NCBI RefSeq assembly: GCF_000835495.1 | Contig: NW_015622543.1 | Span: 5,382,619-5,446,618, forward strand | From: Cladophialophora immunda | Taxonomy: Eukaryota; Ascomycota; Eurotiomycetes; Chaetothyriales; Herpotrichiellaceae | Direction of reading: 5' to 3' | DNA length: 64,000 bases | In this document: positions 22,090-33,032 of the stretch, one piece after another | Numbering within the stretch: the stretch's first letter is position 1 | Layout of the letters: each line of letters starts with the position of its first letter | The notes under the pieces: model-generated | Databases searched by the model: none | What the model saw: the letters and a program-made list of their open reading frames with translations, nothing else | What the model was told of the DNA's origin: nothing | Translations under genes and position numbers: made by a program

Positions 22090-23517
22090 TTGCACAGAGC
22101 CACACGTATGTGTCGTCGACAGACGATGTCGAAGGCGTTGGAATGCCAAATGCCCGAAATCCTTTCTTCAGCATCCCTTCGCTCAATATACAGTCATAAC
22201 GCAAGGCGCAACAAGAATTTGCAACCTCGCATCCACCAAAGGCTACTATCATCCACTGCTGGATCCAGGAATAATGCCTTGCCGCTGAGTGGGCTTCGTG
22301 TCCTTGACCTCTCGCGCGTTCTTGCAGGACCGTACTGCACACAGATCCTGGCCGACTACGGAGCGACGGTCCTCAAGATAGAACAACCCGGAACTGGCGA
22401 CGAAACTCGGCAATGGCGAGTCTCTGGTGAAGATCTGATGTGGAAGGACCAATACCCACAGATGAGCCTCTACTTTGCGGCCGTCAATCGGAACAAGCGG
22501 TCTATGACTCTGGACTTGAAATCTCCTCAGGGGTTGGAGATCATCCAAAAACTGGTTCGGAACAGCGATATTCTAGTCCAAAACTTCGTGCCTGGGAAAG
22601 CCGAGTCCATGGGGCTAGGATACGATGTTCTGAGCGCAGAAAATCGGCGATTGATCTATGCGAGCATTTCTGGGTACGGCACAAGTGGACCCAGTCGCTC
22701 CCGCGCCGGCTACGATGCCATAGCTCTTGCTGAAGCCGGTATTCTGCATGTCACTGGAGAAGCTGATAGCGCCCCTGTCAAGCCTGGCGTTGCGATGGCG
22801 GATATGTGTACAGGACTGTATGCACATGGAGCGATTTTGACTGCCCTTGCTCAGCGAGAAAGAACCGGTCGTGGAACGAAGATTGAATGCAGTCTGTTCG
22901 AGACTTCTTTGAGTATGCTGATCAACGTCGGGCTCACGGCCTTGAACTTGGACAAGACTAGTTCAGCCCGCAGAAGAGGTGAAAGGTATGGTCTAGGTCA
23001 CCCTAGTCTGGTACCCTATGGAGGTTTTGTGACAAAAGATAACAAGAGAATTTTTATCGCCGCCAATAACAATCGCCAGTGGCAACTATTCTGCAGGGCG
23101 CTCAAGCTTGACGAGATCGCAGGCGACAAACGCTTCTCGACGAATGATGGGCGAGTCCAGCATCGAGATGAGATCAACCGCGTCGTCCAGGCAGAGTTTC
23201 AGAAAAGGACAAAAGAACAGATGATGCAGTTATTGGAAGGCACAGGTTTGCCATATGGAGGTATCAATGATGTGGTGGAAGCTTTGGAGCATCCTCAGTC
23301 GCGTGCCAGAGGGATGGTCACGACAATAGAGAATTTTGAAGCGGCGAGAGACGGAGTTTTGAGCCTTATTGCACCCCCGGTCACGTTTAAGGACACCAAA
23401 TTCGCAGGGGTCAGGATAAAGCCGCCTGTTCTGGGTGAACATACCGCCCAGGTGCTCGAGGAACTCGAATATACCACTTCTCAAATGGCAGAATTTCGGA
23501 AGGCAGGGATTGTCTGA
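22090..23517 (+). CDS. Class III (CaiB/BaiF) CoA-transferase, SUGCT-like, probably mitochondrial
   Basis: 475 aa, single exon. Residues 1-60 are rich in Arg/Ser/Ala and poor in acids, like a mitochondrial presequence; an in-frame ATG at 22126 is an alternative start. The CaiB fold starts GLRVLDLSRVLAGPYCTQIL. The presumed catalytic Asp209 lies in RAGYDAIA, and TGEADSAPVKPGVAMADMCT and GTGLPYGGINDV are typical. The overall match is to succinate-hydroxymethylglutarate CoA-transferase (human SUGCT/C7orf10), which moves CoA from succinyl-CoA to dicarboxylates such as glutarate, rather than to racemases. It is convergent with the crotonase gene 191 bp away. Together they could activate and then hydrate/isomerise an acid, but this is an inference. 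Confidence 0.88.
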   Translation: MHRATRMCRRQTMSKALECQMPEILSSASLRSIYSHNARRNKNLQPRIHQRLLSSTAGSRNNALPLSGLRVLDLSRVLAGPYCTQILADYGATVLKIEQPGTGDETRQWRVSGEDLMWKDQYPQMSLYFAAVNRNKRSMTLDLKSPQGLEIIQKLVRNSDILVQNFVPGKAESMGLGYDVLSAENRRLIYASISGYGTSGPSRSRAGYDAIALAEAGILHVTGEADSAPVKPGVAMADMCTGLYAHGAILTALAQRERTGRGTKIECSLFETSLSMLINVGLTALNLDKTSSARRRGERYGLGHPSLVPYGGFVTKDNKRIFIAANNNRQWQLFCRALKLDEIAGDKRFSTNDGRVQHRDEINRVVQAEFQKRTKEQMMQLLEGTGLPYGGINDVVEALEHPQSRARGMVTTIENFEAARDGVLSLIAPPVTFKDTKFAGVRIKPPVLGEHTAQVLEELEYTTSQMAEFRKAGIV

Positions 23518-23708
23518 ATGAACCCTGTGGCTCATAAATCAAAGACATTACAGTGCTGTATGAAATTCGTTCTCGCTGAGACTCGCTCCTTGCCGGACGA
23601 TGATCCGTATACACCAGTTAGAAGCTTTGAAGACGATGATATTAGAAGTAGTATCAACACTGGGACACTTTTAGGCTTCTATCACGAGACTTTAATAATA
23701 TACTGACT

Positions 23709-24824
23709 TCAACGTTTACTGTGCTTTCTTTCCGTGAACTCTCTCATGTACTTAGCTGGCTCGGATCCGCCATCACTGAACATACTCGCAAATGAGTCGA
23801 TTCCCGCCTTCACACCGAAGGTCAGATTCGTTTCTTCCCACAGCTTGACCAGTCTCTTCTGGGCTCTCATAGCTTCCGGCCCATAGGAGGCGACGAGCTC
23901 GACTACCTTGTCGACCCCCTGCTGGAGCTGTCGAGCGTCTTCGTAGCTGGCGTCAACCAAGCCCCATTTCTCCATCTCCTTTGCATTGTAGACCTTTGCC
24001 AGATACACCAATTCTTTGGTCCTTTGCCAGCCGACGATATTGACCAGGAGCCTCGCCTCGATAACCGAAGGTATTCCGAACTTGGTCTCCGGCATACTAA
24101 AGGACGACTCGTGTGTCGCGTATCGAAAGTCACACGCAGCCGCCAGTTCCAGGGCTCCACCAAAGCACAGCCCGTGAATCTGTGCAACTGTGACGACGGG
24201 CAAGTCCCTGGCTGCCTGACACGCCCCATGAAGCCGTGAGATAAAGTCCTTCGCGTCGTTGTAGTTGTCGATCGCGGCCATCTCAAAGATATTGGCCCCG
24301 GAACTGAACGCAGCAACCTTGGTCTCTGAAACAGCGCCCTTGATGACGACGCAACTCAGTTTTGGCTCACTGGCGAGCGATCGTAGTGTCGACGTCAGCT
24401 TGCCGATCAGACTGCTGTTCAGACTGTTCAGTCGCGCCGCGTTCGAGATTGTGACGGTTGCGACTGTCCGTCCATCTCCGCTCGGCGAAGGTGTCACAGA
24501 GCAGATAATGTCACCGCTGCTGTCCTTGTCACTGCTCGAAGTTGTGGCGCTCTGCTGGCGGACCGGGGTCACATGGAGTCCTCGTCGGGACTGTCGGCCA
24601 GCCAGTCTATCCGCCTCCATGACATCGCGCCCTCTCGTCCCTGGAACTCGAACGTTTCTTGCAGCCGAGCGTGCAGACAGCGCAACAAGGATAGGGCTTC
24701 TCTTCGTATTATTACTCATCGCACGTTGCTGGATAAACCTTGGTCTTGGTATAAGCAGCAGCCTTCGGAAAGTGGCTGAGCATCGGCTAGACGAACCCAT
24801 CGTGGCCATCGTTGTTGTCTTCAC
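23709..24824 (-). CDS. Enoyl-CoA hydratase/isomerase (crotonase) family protein, mitochondrial type
   Basis: 371 aa, single exon. About 100 N-terminal residues are Arg/Ser-rich without acidic clusters, suggesting a mitochondrial presequence. The crotonase domain follows: ISNAARLNSLNSSLIGKL, oxyanion-hole segments AFSSGANIFEM and HGLCFGGALELAAACDF, with Glu226 and Glu246 (SMPETKFGIPSV) in the two catalytic Glu positions of hydratases. Both acids being kept favours a hydratase over an isomerase. The ATG at 24824 is supported by a TATATAT at 24901-24907. Convergent with the SUGCT-like gene; a role with it in acyl-CoA catabolism is plausible. The substrate is unknown. Confidence 0.9.
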   Translation of the reverse strand: MKTTTMATMGSSSRCSATFRRLLLIPRPRFIQQRAMSNNTKRSPILVALSARSAARNVRVPGTRGRDVMEADRLAGRQSRRGLHVTPVRQQSATTSSSDKDSSGDIICSVTPSPSGDGRTVATVTISNAARLNSLNSSLIGKLTSTLRSLASEPKLSCVVIKGAVSETKVAAFSSGANIFEMAAIDNYNDAKDFISRLHGACQAARDLPVVTVAQIHGLCFGGALELAAACDFRYATHESSFSMPETKFGIPSVIEARLLVNIVGWQRTKELVYLAKVYNAKEMEKWGLVDASYEDARQLQQGVDKVVELVASYGPEAMRAQKRLVKLWEETNLTFGVKAGIDSFASMFSDGGSEPAKYMREFTERKHSKR

Positions 24825-24900
24825 AGCCGGCTGGGTGTTCTCTTGAACAGATCAAGTCGTTGGATCCAAGGACTCTAGAAGGTGTATTTGACACGACACA

Positions 24901-24907
24901 TATATAT
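24901..24907 (-). promoter_or_regulatory. TATA box of the crotonase gene
   Basis: TATATAT (palindromic, read on the minus strand) 77-83 bp before the ATG at 24824; spacing is normal for a fungal gene. Confidence 0.45.
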
Positions 24908-26442
24908 CGTCCTGCTTTTCAGAACAGCAATCTCTACTCCATGTCCAGTACCAGTTGGTCAAGCAGTCCAAGATTAGTTGGTTGGAGACGGCAAAAGAGA
25001 GACGGATTTCCCCAGGATCTTCACACCCCGCGATGCGGTTTGCTGTGCCAAACGCCGAATACCGAGCCGCGAAAGCTCCGTCAAATCGCCGTGAATGGAA
25101 ACTTCGGCAGCAGGAATCATCGCTCAGTTTTCCGCTTCTATGCTATAGAAAGCGATCTCCTTCAAGAAAATAGTGAACCGTAATGTTATCATCCGGTGAT
25201 GATGTCCAGGTATGGCGAATGACTCCAAGTGCTTTGCTCCTGAAAGTAATCTTGCATTATCTGATTTGGAGCAACGTCTGGCAGATCCGCTCTTTCAAGA
25301 TGTTCTATTACAGGTTTGACCAACTTGGGACATACCTCTCTGGTCTAAAGAGACTCTCCAATGCTCCTCCTGTCCTCGGGCTAAAGTACCACTCATCGCT
25401 GCTTCATGTCTGACAAGAGGAATGGTCTTATTCACCACGAGCAATAGCTAGACTTCCACCACCAACTTAAATCATCCATATGTAAGGATGGCATAGCCAA
25501 TGTTTCCCAGCGACGTCCACATCTATGATCAGGAACAGGACGCAAAGTTCTGGATTCTACCGACATGTGCTGTCACCTTTGGTAGGCTATACGTATCATT
25601 TTGGACTGCGAAGAGGGACTGACAAAGTACCGATCAACTCTCCTCACAAACGTCAAGGGATTGTTGGTAACTTTACAACTCAACAGAATGATGCCAACTG
25701 TAGGGTTTCAGCCCTTGGTATATCGCACCCAGTGGACGGTCAGCGATTTCATTCCAAATTTCTCGCCAAACACGCCCGTGTTGGAAGCGAGACAATTTGC
25801 AATTTCGTCCAAGGTGTGCGGGGTCCACGACGAGGAAAAGCCGAGGACGGTCGTGGAGACGAAATACAACCTCGTTAATCGAGAGAACTGAGAGCTCTAC
25901 ACCCGTGTTAACTCTAGTCCACTTTGCTGGACCGTCGGAATGGGGTGATGCGGCGAAGCGAGCACATGGTTTAATAGAAGAAACAGGGCCAGATCCGAAT
26001 AGTAGCCCCGAAGAGACAAAGTATCTAGTCCGCCATTTTGTTCCTCTTTCGCAATTTGAGCATCTTATTTGTCTATCATACTGACAGGACCTGGTGGGGC
26101 TGGACCTGCTGGAAACAATGCTCTAGCTTCCCGGCCAAAGCTCGCATTTGGCTCTAGCAACGGTTCGAATAACGCCAAAGAGGATTAGTTCACTATCATG
26201 CCACGACTTGAGTGCTTTGCGTGATCGCCCCATTATATGGCGAGGATATTCTCGCCCATTTCCGCGCTCTGTCTAACTTCGAGGTCTGGAAGGAGCAGTG
26301 GCGTATATCCCCTGGGCCTGATATAATAAAGTTAGCCCTACAGGTGAGCAAGGCGGGCTTCTTTCTCAAAGCATGGTGGTTGTTATCAAGGCTTCTCTTC
26401 TCAGTTCTACTCCAAGATACACGGCTGCGCTCTGCCTTCAAG
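24908..26442. other. Long intergenic region with one unexplained open frame
   Basis: About 1.5 kb between the crotonase and UNC93-like promoters. A 96-codon plus-strand frame at 25601-25891 (ending VVETKYNLVNREN) looks more protein-like than its surroundings but has no recognisable domain and no clear partner exon. A TATAATAAAG near 26322 may belong to the UNC93-like promoter. Confidence 0.3.
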
Positions 26443-27885
26443 ATGGCGACGCTATCCAACAATGGAAAGACTGCACTTTCCTCAGACACGGAGTTTCAGA
26501 ACGGTTCCGCTCCACAGTTAGATTCAGCAGATGATGTTTCCCCCGCGCACCTTCGATCCTCTTTTTTCCGCAGGACCCTGTTCCAGATACTAGTCGTGGG
26601 TCTGTGTGCCTTTTGCGCACCAGGAATTTGGAGCGCCATGAACGGTCTCGGGGTCGGGGGTTCTCAGAGCCCCAATCTCGTGAACACCGCCAACGCACTT
26701 CTCTACGCCTTGATGACCGTAACTTGTTTTGCTGGGCCGTGGCTCACCAACGCCATCGGCTTCCGGTGGACGCTCGCGGTTGGCTCGTTGGGATATCCCC
26801 TGTATGCAGCCGGGCTATATCTCAATAATCGCACCGGTGCCACCTGGATGGTGTATTTCGGGGCTGTTACCTGTGGCATCAGTGCTGGCTTCTTTTGGAG
26901 TGTCGAGGGTGCCATTGCCACGGGGTACCCAGAGCAGCACAAGAGAGGACGCTACATCGCCACATGGTTCACCTTCCGGAACTTTGGGAACATCATCGGC
27001 GGCGCCATTTCGCTTGCCATCAACCATGCCACAAATCATCGCGGCAAAGTCGGTTACAAGACGTACCAAGCGTTCATTGCTATTCAGTGCCTCGGGTTTT
27101 TCTTCGGCTTGCTGCTTTCGAACCCGGAGAAAGTGCGACGCGATGATGGTACCCGAATTCAAGCCGCCAGAGGCATCGATTGGAGGACAGAGCTGGCCCA
27201 AATGTGGCGCTTGATCCGCAGCAAATCAATCCTCCTGCTGACTCCCTTGTTCTGGTACTTTGGCTGGATCCAAGCATATCCCGGCACATATCTGGCGACA
27301 TACTTCACCGTCAGGTCGCGTGCCCTCGGAAGCTTCATGTCGGCTGTCGTTGGCACGCTTGCCACCTGGCTCTGCGGCACGCTTGTGGACCTGCCGTGGA
27401 CGAAAGACCGAAAGACGCGAGCCATCGTGACATACGTCCTGATAGCCCTGCTCAATAGCGCCACGTGGATCTGGGCGGTGATTATACAAAACGAATATCG
27501 GCATACAGATCCCACGTTGGACTGGGGTAATCAGAATACCTTTGGACGTGGGTTTGGGCTGTACATGTTTGAGCGCATCAGCCTCGGCATGGTCGAGAAC
27601 TACATCTACTGGTGCATCAGCAATCTTTCAGACTCTCCTGGAGACCAGATTCGGTACAGCTCTCTCCTCCGAGGAATCGAAACCGCGGGCGTTGCCGTCG
27701 GGTTTGGAGTGCAGGCGGTTCCGACGGCGCTGATCGCAACGGCAAGCATCAACTTCGCGCTCTGGTTCTTTGCGCTGCCATTCAGCTATTACGCCACGCT
27801 GCAAGTCCTACGCAAGTTTCGCAAGCTTGAACAAGAGCAACGGGAGCAAATGGTGGAAGTTGCCGCAGCAGTCGAGAGCAAATAG
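26443..27885 (+). CDS. UNC93-like MFS membrane protein
   Basis: 480 aa from the ATG at 26443; the frame is open further upstream but the only reasonable ATG is here, about 120 bp after a TATAATAAAG. After a 40-residue Ser/Asp-rich cytosolic N-terminus there are 11-12 membrane helices. Diagnostic UNC93-type segments are GLCAFCAPGIWSAMNGLGVG, ANALLYALMTVTCFAGPWLT, GRYIATWFTFRNFGNIIGGA and LLTPLFWYFGWIQAYPGTYL. Fungal members are orphan transporters or regulators and the substrate is unknown. Upstream and downstream genes are a crotonase and an acid phosphatase, so no dedicated pathway is evident. Single exon. Confidence 0.87.
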   Translation: MATLSNNGKTALSSDTEFQNGSAPQLDSADDVSPAHLRSSFFRRTLFQILVVGLCAFCAPGIWSAMNGLGVGGSQSPNLVNTANALLYALMTVTCFAGPWLTNAIGFRWTLAVGSLGYPLYAAGLYLNNRTGATWMVYFGAVTCGISAGFFWSVEGAIATGYPEQHKRGRYIATWFTFRNFGNIIGGAISLAINHATNHRGKVGYKTYQAFIAIQCLGFFFGLLLSNPEKVRRDDGTRIQAARGIDWRTELAQMWRLIRSKSILLLTPLFWYFGWIQAYPGTYLATYFTVRSRALGSFMSAVVGTLATWLCGTLVDLPWTKDRKTRAIVTYVLIALLNSATWIWAVIIQNEYRHTDPTLDWGNQNTFGRGFGLYMFERISLGMVENYIYWCISNLSDSPGDQIRYSSLLRGIETAGVAVGFGVQAVPTALIATASINFALWFFALPFSYYATLQVLRKFRKLEQEQREQMVEVAAAVESK

Positions 27886-28289
27886 GGCCTGGCTGTTAGC
27901 AACGGCAGTCACAAACAGCGAGGGTCCCTCAAGCCCATGAAATTTGCCAAGTGAAGGGCAATAAGATAGTCACGAACTTTAAGCGTGTTTTCAACGTGCA
28001 GAGTACATGGCGGTACAGCCCGATTCGTGGAACGGCTGCAGTGATAGAATCTCTTGACATACTCAAATACATGACGGCATAGTATCAAGAATCAGCGGAG
28101 ATGGACTTTCCATGGTTGAATTACAGGTTGGGAGGCACATTCGGCCATTAGAGATTGACTGCCCGTGTACTAAACATTCCAGACAACTCCTACGTCAACG
28201 CACTCTACAGACACCCACTCATCAAACACTCAGTCTAGAAATCCACGCATTCATCAGCATCATTTAATCAGCTAGAGACCTTCACCCCG
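27886..28289. other. Convergent intergenic region
   Basis: 3' regions of the UNC93-like and acid phosphatase genes. No gene or repeat seen. Confidence 0.4.
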
Positions 28290-29846
28290 TCACGGTTTCA
28301 CTGTAAACGCGAATGGGACAGCCAGATCCGACAAGAAAGTCGTCTTGGGAGTGCCCGTGATGCCCGCCGCCGCCAAAGCCAACTTCGCCGCGGTTTGGTT
28401 GGCCCCGAAACAAGCGTCCACGAAGCCTCCCGCCTGAGCCTGCTTCTGCACCACGAGCTGCGCGTACTGCGGTAGTGGGCAAGAACGGCCAGGCCCCGAG
28501 TCGCAGCCCACGACGGGATACACGACGTCGTTGAGGATGATGCGGAGAAACTGCCCTGGTGTCTGGCCGCGCTTCCCACTTCCCGTACAGGTGAGACGCT
28601 CAAAGCCAATGGTGCCGCGCATCGTCACGTAGCGTGACGAGATGTATCTCTGATTGTCGGGGATGCGGTCCGGTGGTAACGGCGCTTGATCGTCAAAGAC
28701 GCCGATTTGGCTGACGAGCTGATTGATTTGGGCGTCGTTGGTGAGTGTTACGATCAGAGGGGGTGGGGCGAAAGTGGTGCCGTCGCTGGAGGTGTATGTC
28801 TTATTCGGTCCATCGATGAAGCGCGAGACCAGGGCCGAGAGGAAAGGAAGCATAAAGGTGCTGTTCTTGAGTGATCCAGGCCCGTGACCGTAGTAGAAGC
28901 GGAGATCTTGGGAGTATTCATAGGCTTGCAGCTCTTGCTCGGTGAAGACGTTGCACCATGGACTCCTTTTGCCGGTCATTTCGCTCTCAAAGCCACAGAG
29001 GAGTGGAAACATGGCAACGTCCGTGGTGTTGAAGTTGACAGCCCCTTTGGGTGTCGTGAGGGCGTTAATCCGCGCCACAATGGGAGGAAGATAGACATTG
29101 GCCCACGTGGCGGCTGCTGGTCCGCCCATGGTATCGTTGTAGGCGGGACATAAATCGGACACGCCTAGAGAGTTTGCAAGGCCTCGCGGATCCGTATTGT
29201 TCAGCACATACACTGTCCCGAGTGTAGTAGCATTTGGACCCAGGAAACCACGAGCAAAGAGCTTGGCAGAGTCGATGACTCTGGGTGACGTGGGGAAAAA
29301 TGCATTGGCCCAGAGAAGGAACGGACTGTTGTCGGTATAGAGGTCAGAGTACCTCCACCGGTATGTGGCACCCATGTCGTACAACTCCTTGTAGCCACCA
29401 ACGGAGAGCTGGGTGAGGACTTGGCTTGGATTTTCCAGGACAGGGTTCCAGGTGCTGATAAAAGACAAAGCAGCTTGGCCCGTGGCAGAGGAGTTTTGGA
29501 TCTTGGATTGGAGGCCCAGCCATTGTTTGTACACAGCTGGGTCGGGATAACGAGAGCCGTGGCGGCTGGTTATTGAAGCCATGTCGATGGTGCATCCTTC
29601 GGGGATTTCGTAAGGTATATCTGTTACATTTGGGCCTGCGTTTACAAAGTTGAGTTAGAGGCGAGAAATCAAATTTGTTCACAGCGTGTTCGGAGTCTTA
29701 CCTGGGAACCATGGTGAATTACCTCCAAGAAAAGGAGGAAACATGGCAGGTATCGTTCCGGGTTGACCACCAACATCAGTGAGAGCGATCGTGCTACTCA
29801 CGGACGTTGCGAGAACCAAAGTTTGCAAGACAAGAGGGAGCTTCAT
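28290..29846 (-). CDS. Secreted histidine acid phosphatase
   Basis: Two exons, 29846-29702 and 29635-28290 (intron 66 nt), giving 496 aa. Exon 1 codes a signal peptide (MKLPLVLQTLVLATSVSSTI). The junction reads SPWFPGPNVTDIPYEIPEG. The phosphohistidine motif SRHGSRYP is at residues 72-79 (nucleophile His74). Many N-glycosylation sites and paired cysteines (TCTGSGKRG; CDSGPGRSCPL) fit a secreted enzyme. The C-terminal acid-base motif, usually His-Asp, reads TLTNDAQIN, so the His position is Asn; the Asp is kept. It should release phosphate from organic phosphates outside the cell; phytate use is not shown. The TATA box at 29914-29919 supports the start. Confidence 0.9.
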
Positions 29847-29913
29847 CTCTGAAGGATGCAGGGCTCAGTTGCGGAAGTTGAAAGTACTTCTTTAGATGCG
29901 CAACTCCCCTCAA

Positions 29914-29919
29914 TTTATA
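29914..29919 (-). promoter_or_regulatory. TATA box of the acid phosphatase gene
   Basis: TATAAA on the minus strand, about 70 bp before the ATG at 29846. Confidence 0.5.
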
Positions 29920-32900
29920 TTTTCTTCTTGCCAGCAGGCCAGAGTGCTTAGGAGACAAATTGCGCATGCTGGACATCGCATCGGATGCCACAGATTCCAC
30001 ATTCACGGCGCCCGTAGTCCAATCAGTGAGTAGATGTCTTGCATACTCACTGTAAGTCTCATGTCGATGCTAAATTAAGTGTTCAAAGCCCATGAAGCTG
30101 CGTAAGTGCTGGAATCTTGCTCGGGAGGTCTCCGAGAAGCAACACTTGGCACTCAAGCAAATCGTCCGAAGCCAATCTGAGGCTGCGGGTGTTTAGAATC
30201 TCGCATCTTGACAGCAGCGACAACCTCGTGCGATCGTGAGTTAGGGAGAAAGGGTGCATTGAGAATTATTTCCGAACGGATTCCTGGTGACGCAGCGAGC
30301 GGGCTATCACAACAGAACGCTGCAAACCACGAGGCTATCATGCAGTTGCAATTGTGCTGTAGGACAAACTGATATGGCAACGCCGTCGTTGTGGCTGAGA
30401 GCATCGTAAAAGCCTTTGCCAAGGGGCCAGGACGTCTCCTTAAATCCAGCAGTGCAGCCACGCAGATATTCCGGGTGAGTTCCGGGACGTTTACTTCCAG
30501 GCTTGCGCAGAGCGGGGACATTGGTGGATCTTATTTAGAATACGTAGAATATACGAGTACGGGGTAGCACTGGTTCTAGCACCAATCTGGCAGCTGAAAG
30601 ACACCTTTACTACTTGGCACCAAGAGAAGAGCGGAAACTCCCCAGAGCTCTAGTACGACCCACTTGATGTCCCTGACAAAAGGAGGGACTGGTAATTAAG
30701 ATCAATTAGTTAGTTATATTTGGTGTTCGTGTACCTTCCGACAGGCTTTTACAGGTTAATCTATGGGTAATACGAGGGAATGTGCAAATTCCAGCGTGAT
30801 CGTGTCGGCCCGTCCACTCATTGAGTTGCGGGTCAAGGCCATTCGTGCTGTAGCCACTGCGGACAGGCTGCGCTGGGGTACGATATGGTAATCTGTCTAC
30901 TTAGGTGAAACTTTCCAGTTCTTGGGGACGAATCTAGGCCGCCAGTGGGCTCGTACCCAAGCCTCGTCACGATACGTCAAGCTACCATGATTTGATTCTT
31001 CACGGTGTCGCCAGCTAATCCGTGCCAAAAAATGACGGCCAACCACCCCCTATGCTGCCTCCAAGCTACTGGCATTCTCACTGGTAGATAGGCAACACCT
31101 CCACTGTCATTATGCTTCACTGACCATCTGCAAACGACACTCCAGGTACTACGCAAATTCAAAAGCAGCGAATGCAGGAACTGGGCCCATCTGCAAACGC
31201 CAAGTGACTGAAATAAGCATTTGGAACTGAGGGCGGGCTCATCAAGCGGATCACGAACTCTGCAGGAGAAGGCTGTGGCTGGAGACCATATGGCGAACCT
31301 CGATCGCGAAGTAGTTTGTATCACTGTCCTCCTATCTTTACGCCACACTGTGCCTTACCGCCTTCCCATCACACGCACTCAGCCATGGTTCTTTTCATGT
31401 CTTTTTGTTTAGGAAAGCGAGAATTTCCAGCAAGGGTTCAGCCGAACTTCGAGAAGCTAACGGCTGCGTGTAGCATACCAGCTAGAAGACGTATGAGCTT
31501 CTCACACGTTCATCTCACAATATTCCTCTTTTCATTCGTCTACCGAGCCCTTACTTGCATTCCTGAAGCCACATTTTATGAGTAGAGAAGGGTTTCTGTT
31601 GCTACTCCCCGGGCCACGGCAGGGGCTTTTGATGGTGAAGCGGACAGTAAGCAAGAGTGACACATTCGCTATGCCTGCGGCTGAGGAATCTGGCTCGGCA
31701 GCTTAGCGTGGACTCCTGCTACCACCGTCCTATCTAGGACTTCCGAACTGTCTTCGGAAGGGAAGTAGTACTCTTTCATGAGATACGTTATATAATCGAG
31801 AAAGCCATCTCGGACTAGTAAATTTCGACCACGATGGGATGAATGAGAAGATACAGCATGATGTGCACGCTTTTATATCACAACCCATGATGCACGGCTG
31901 CACTTTCGCTCGTTGCGACGGGCGAGCCTCACTTTTGGTGCGTGCTTGTTGTTGAATCAGTTTCGTCCTGGTGATGCCCCTGCAGGTAGCTAGCCCAGAG
32001 AACTTTGTTCCCCAAATGAATTATCTGTTTTGTGTTGCGTATGTGGATGGGCACTTTCGAAGCGTGGTGAGGCTGAGGTCTAGCAACATGCAAATTGACT
32101 CCGATGCGCTGACGTGGCAAAGTAGTCAGGCGGAAACCAATGTTACACAACAGAAGTCAATTGCGCCAGTCGTTCAGCAGAGACTAGCGACTTGGATTTG
32201 TACCATTGCTCGAGGATGAGGGTGCGGCAACTGCCATTCCCTGCCAGACTGAGTCTTTAGTACCCCGTAGGTAGGCAGGGTTCGTGACAGTGCCGGAGCA
32301 GTGGATCAACACAGGTTTCAGGGATACTGTGGTTGGATGCGAGAAAGAACCAGGCAAAGGAACGTGCTGGATGACTTGATTTTCTGCACTTGGCCTATTA
32401 CAGGGTATCTGCGCTGGGTGGCGTAGAGTGCTTCCGTTAGCGTTCAGCCTCAGCGCTTCGAGCATGGCGGCCTCGACCCCCAAGCAACATTCCAGCTCAA
32501 CGGCCGACATATCATCGCAAGTCAAACGACGAGTCAGATCTCGACCCTCCTGTATAGATACCCATGCGGGTCATTGGGGGATGATGTAGGCGCTTCTTCA
32601 GGAGCGAATGTCACAAAAGAGGACTGCACTGGACATCCTTAACACAGTGCAAAGCCTTACGCGCAGCCCAAGTTCAAATACGACACGCCACTAAGACTAG
32701 TATTACAGGGCACAGCTAAGACTGGACCCATGGCGCCACTAAAAACCGAGAGCAACCTTTGCATCGACGCCAGAACTTGGCAAACCGATGACCTCCATTG
32801 TCCACAGAACCGGGGTGCGAGGCTGGTCTCCCAGGCTGCATGTTTTGGCCTAGGCTAAGAAGCGCCTAGGTAAGTGCATTTTCAGCCTGATGCTCTTCAT

Positions 32901-33032
32901 TTTTGAGGAGATCTTCCTCCCCACTAGATGTTTGAAAGAGCCTCAACATTTATTATTCAGGCATTCTTATCTCCAGCAAGCCGACATAGTCTCATTGTTA
33001 CTCCTACGGCTATCTCGAACCTCGAAACAACG
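29920..33032. other. Gene-poor 3.1-kb region
   Basis: No frame here has a recognisable motif. The longest (about 123 codons at 30153-30521 and 30977-31348, minus) overlap other frames and look random. An in-frame ATG at 32928 could extend the CorA-like gene by 35 residues. The region may contain decayed mobile sequence, but no terminal repeats could be identified by eye. Confidence 0.35.
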
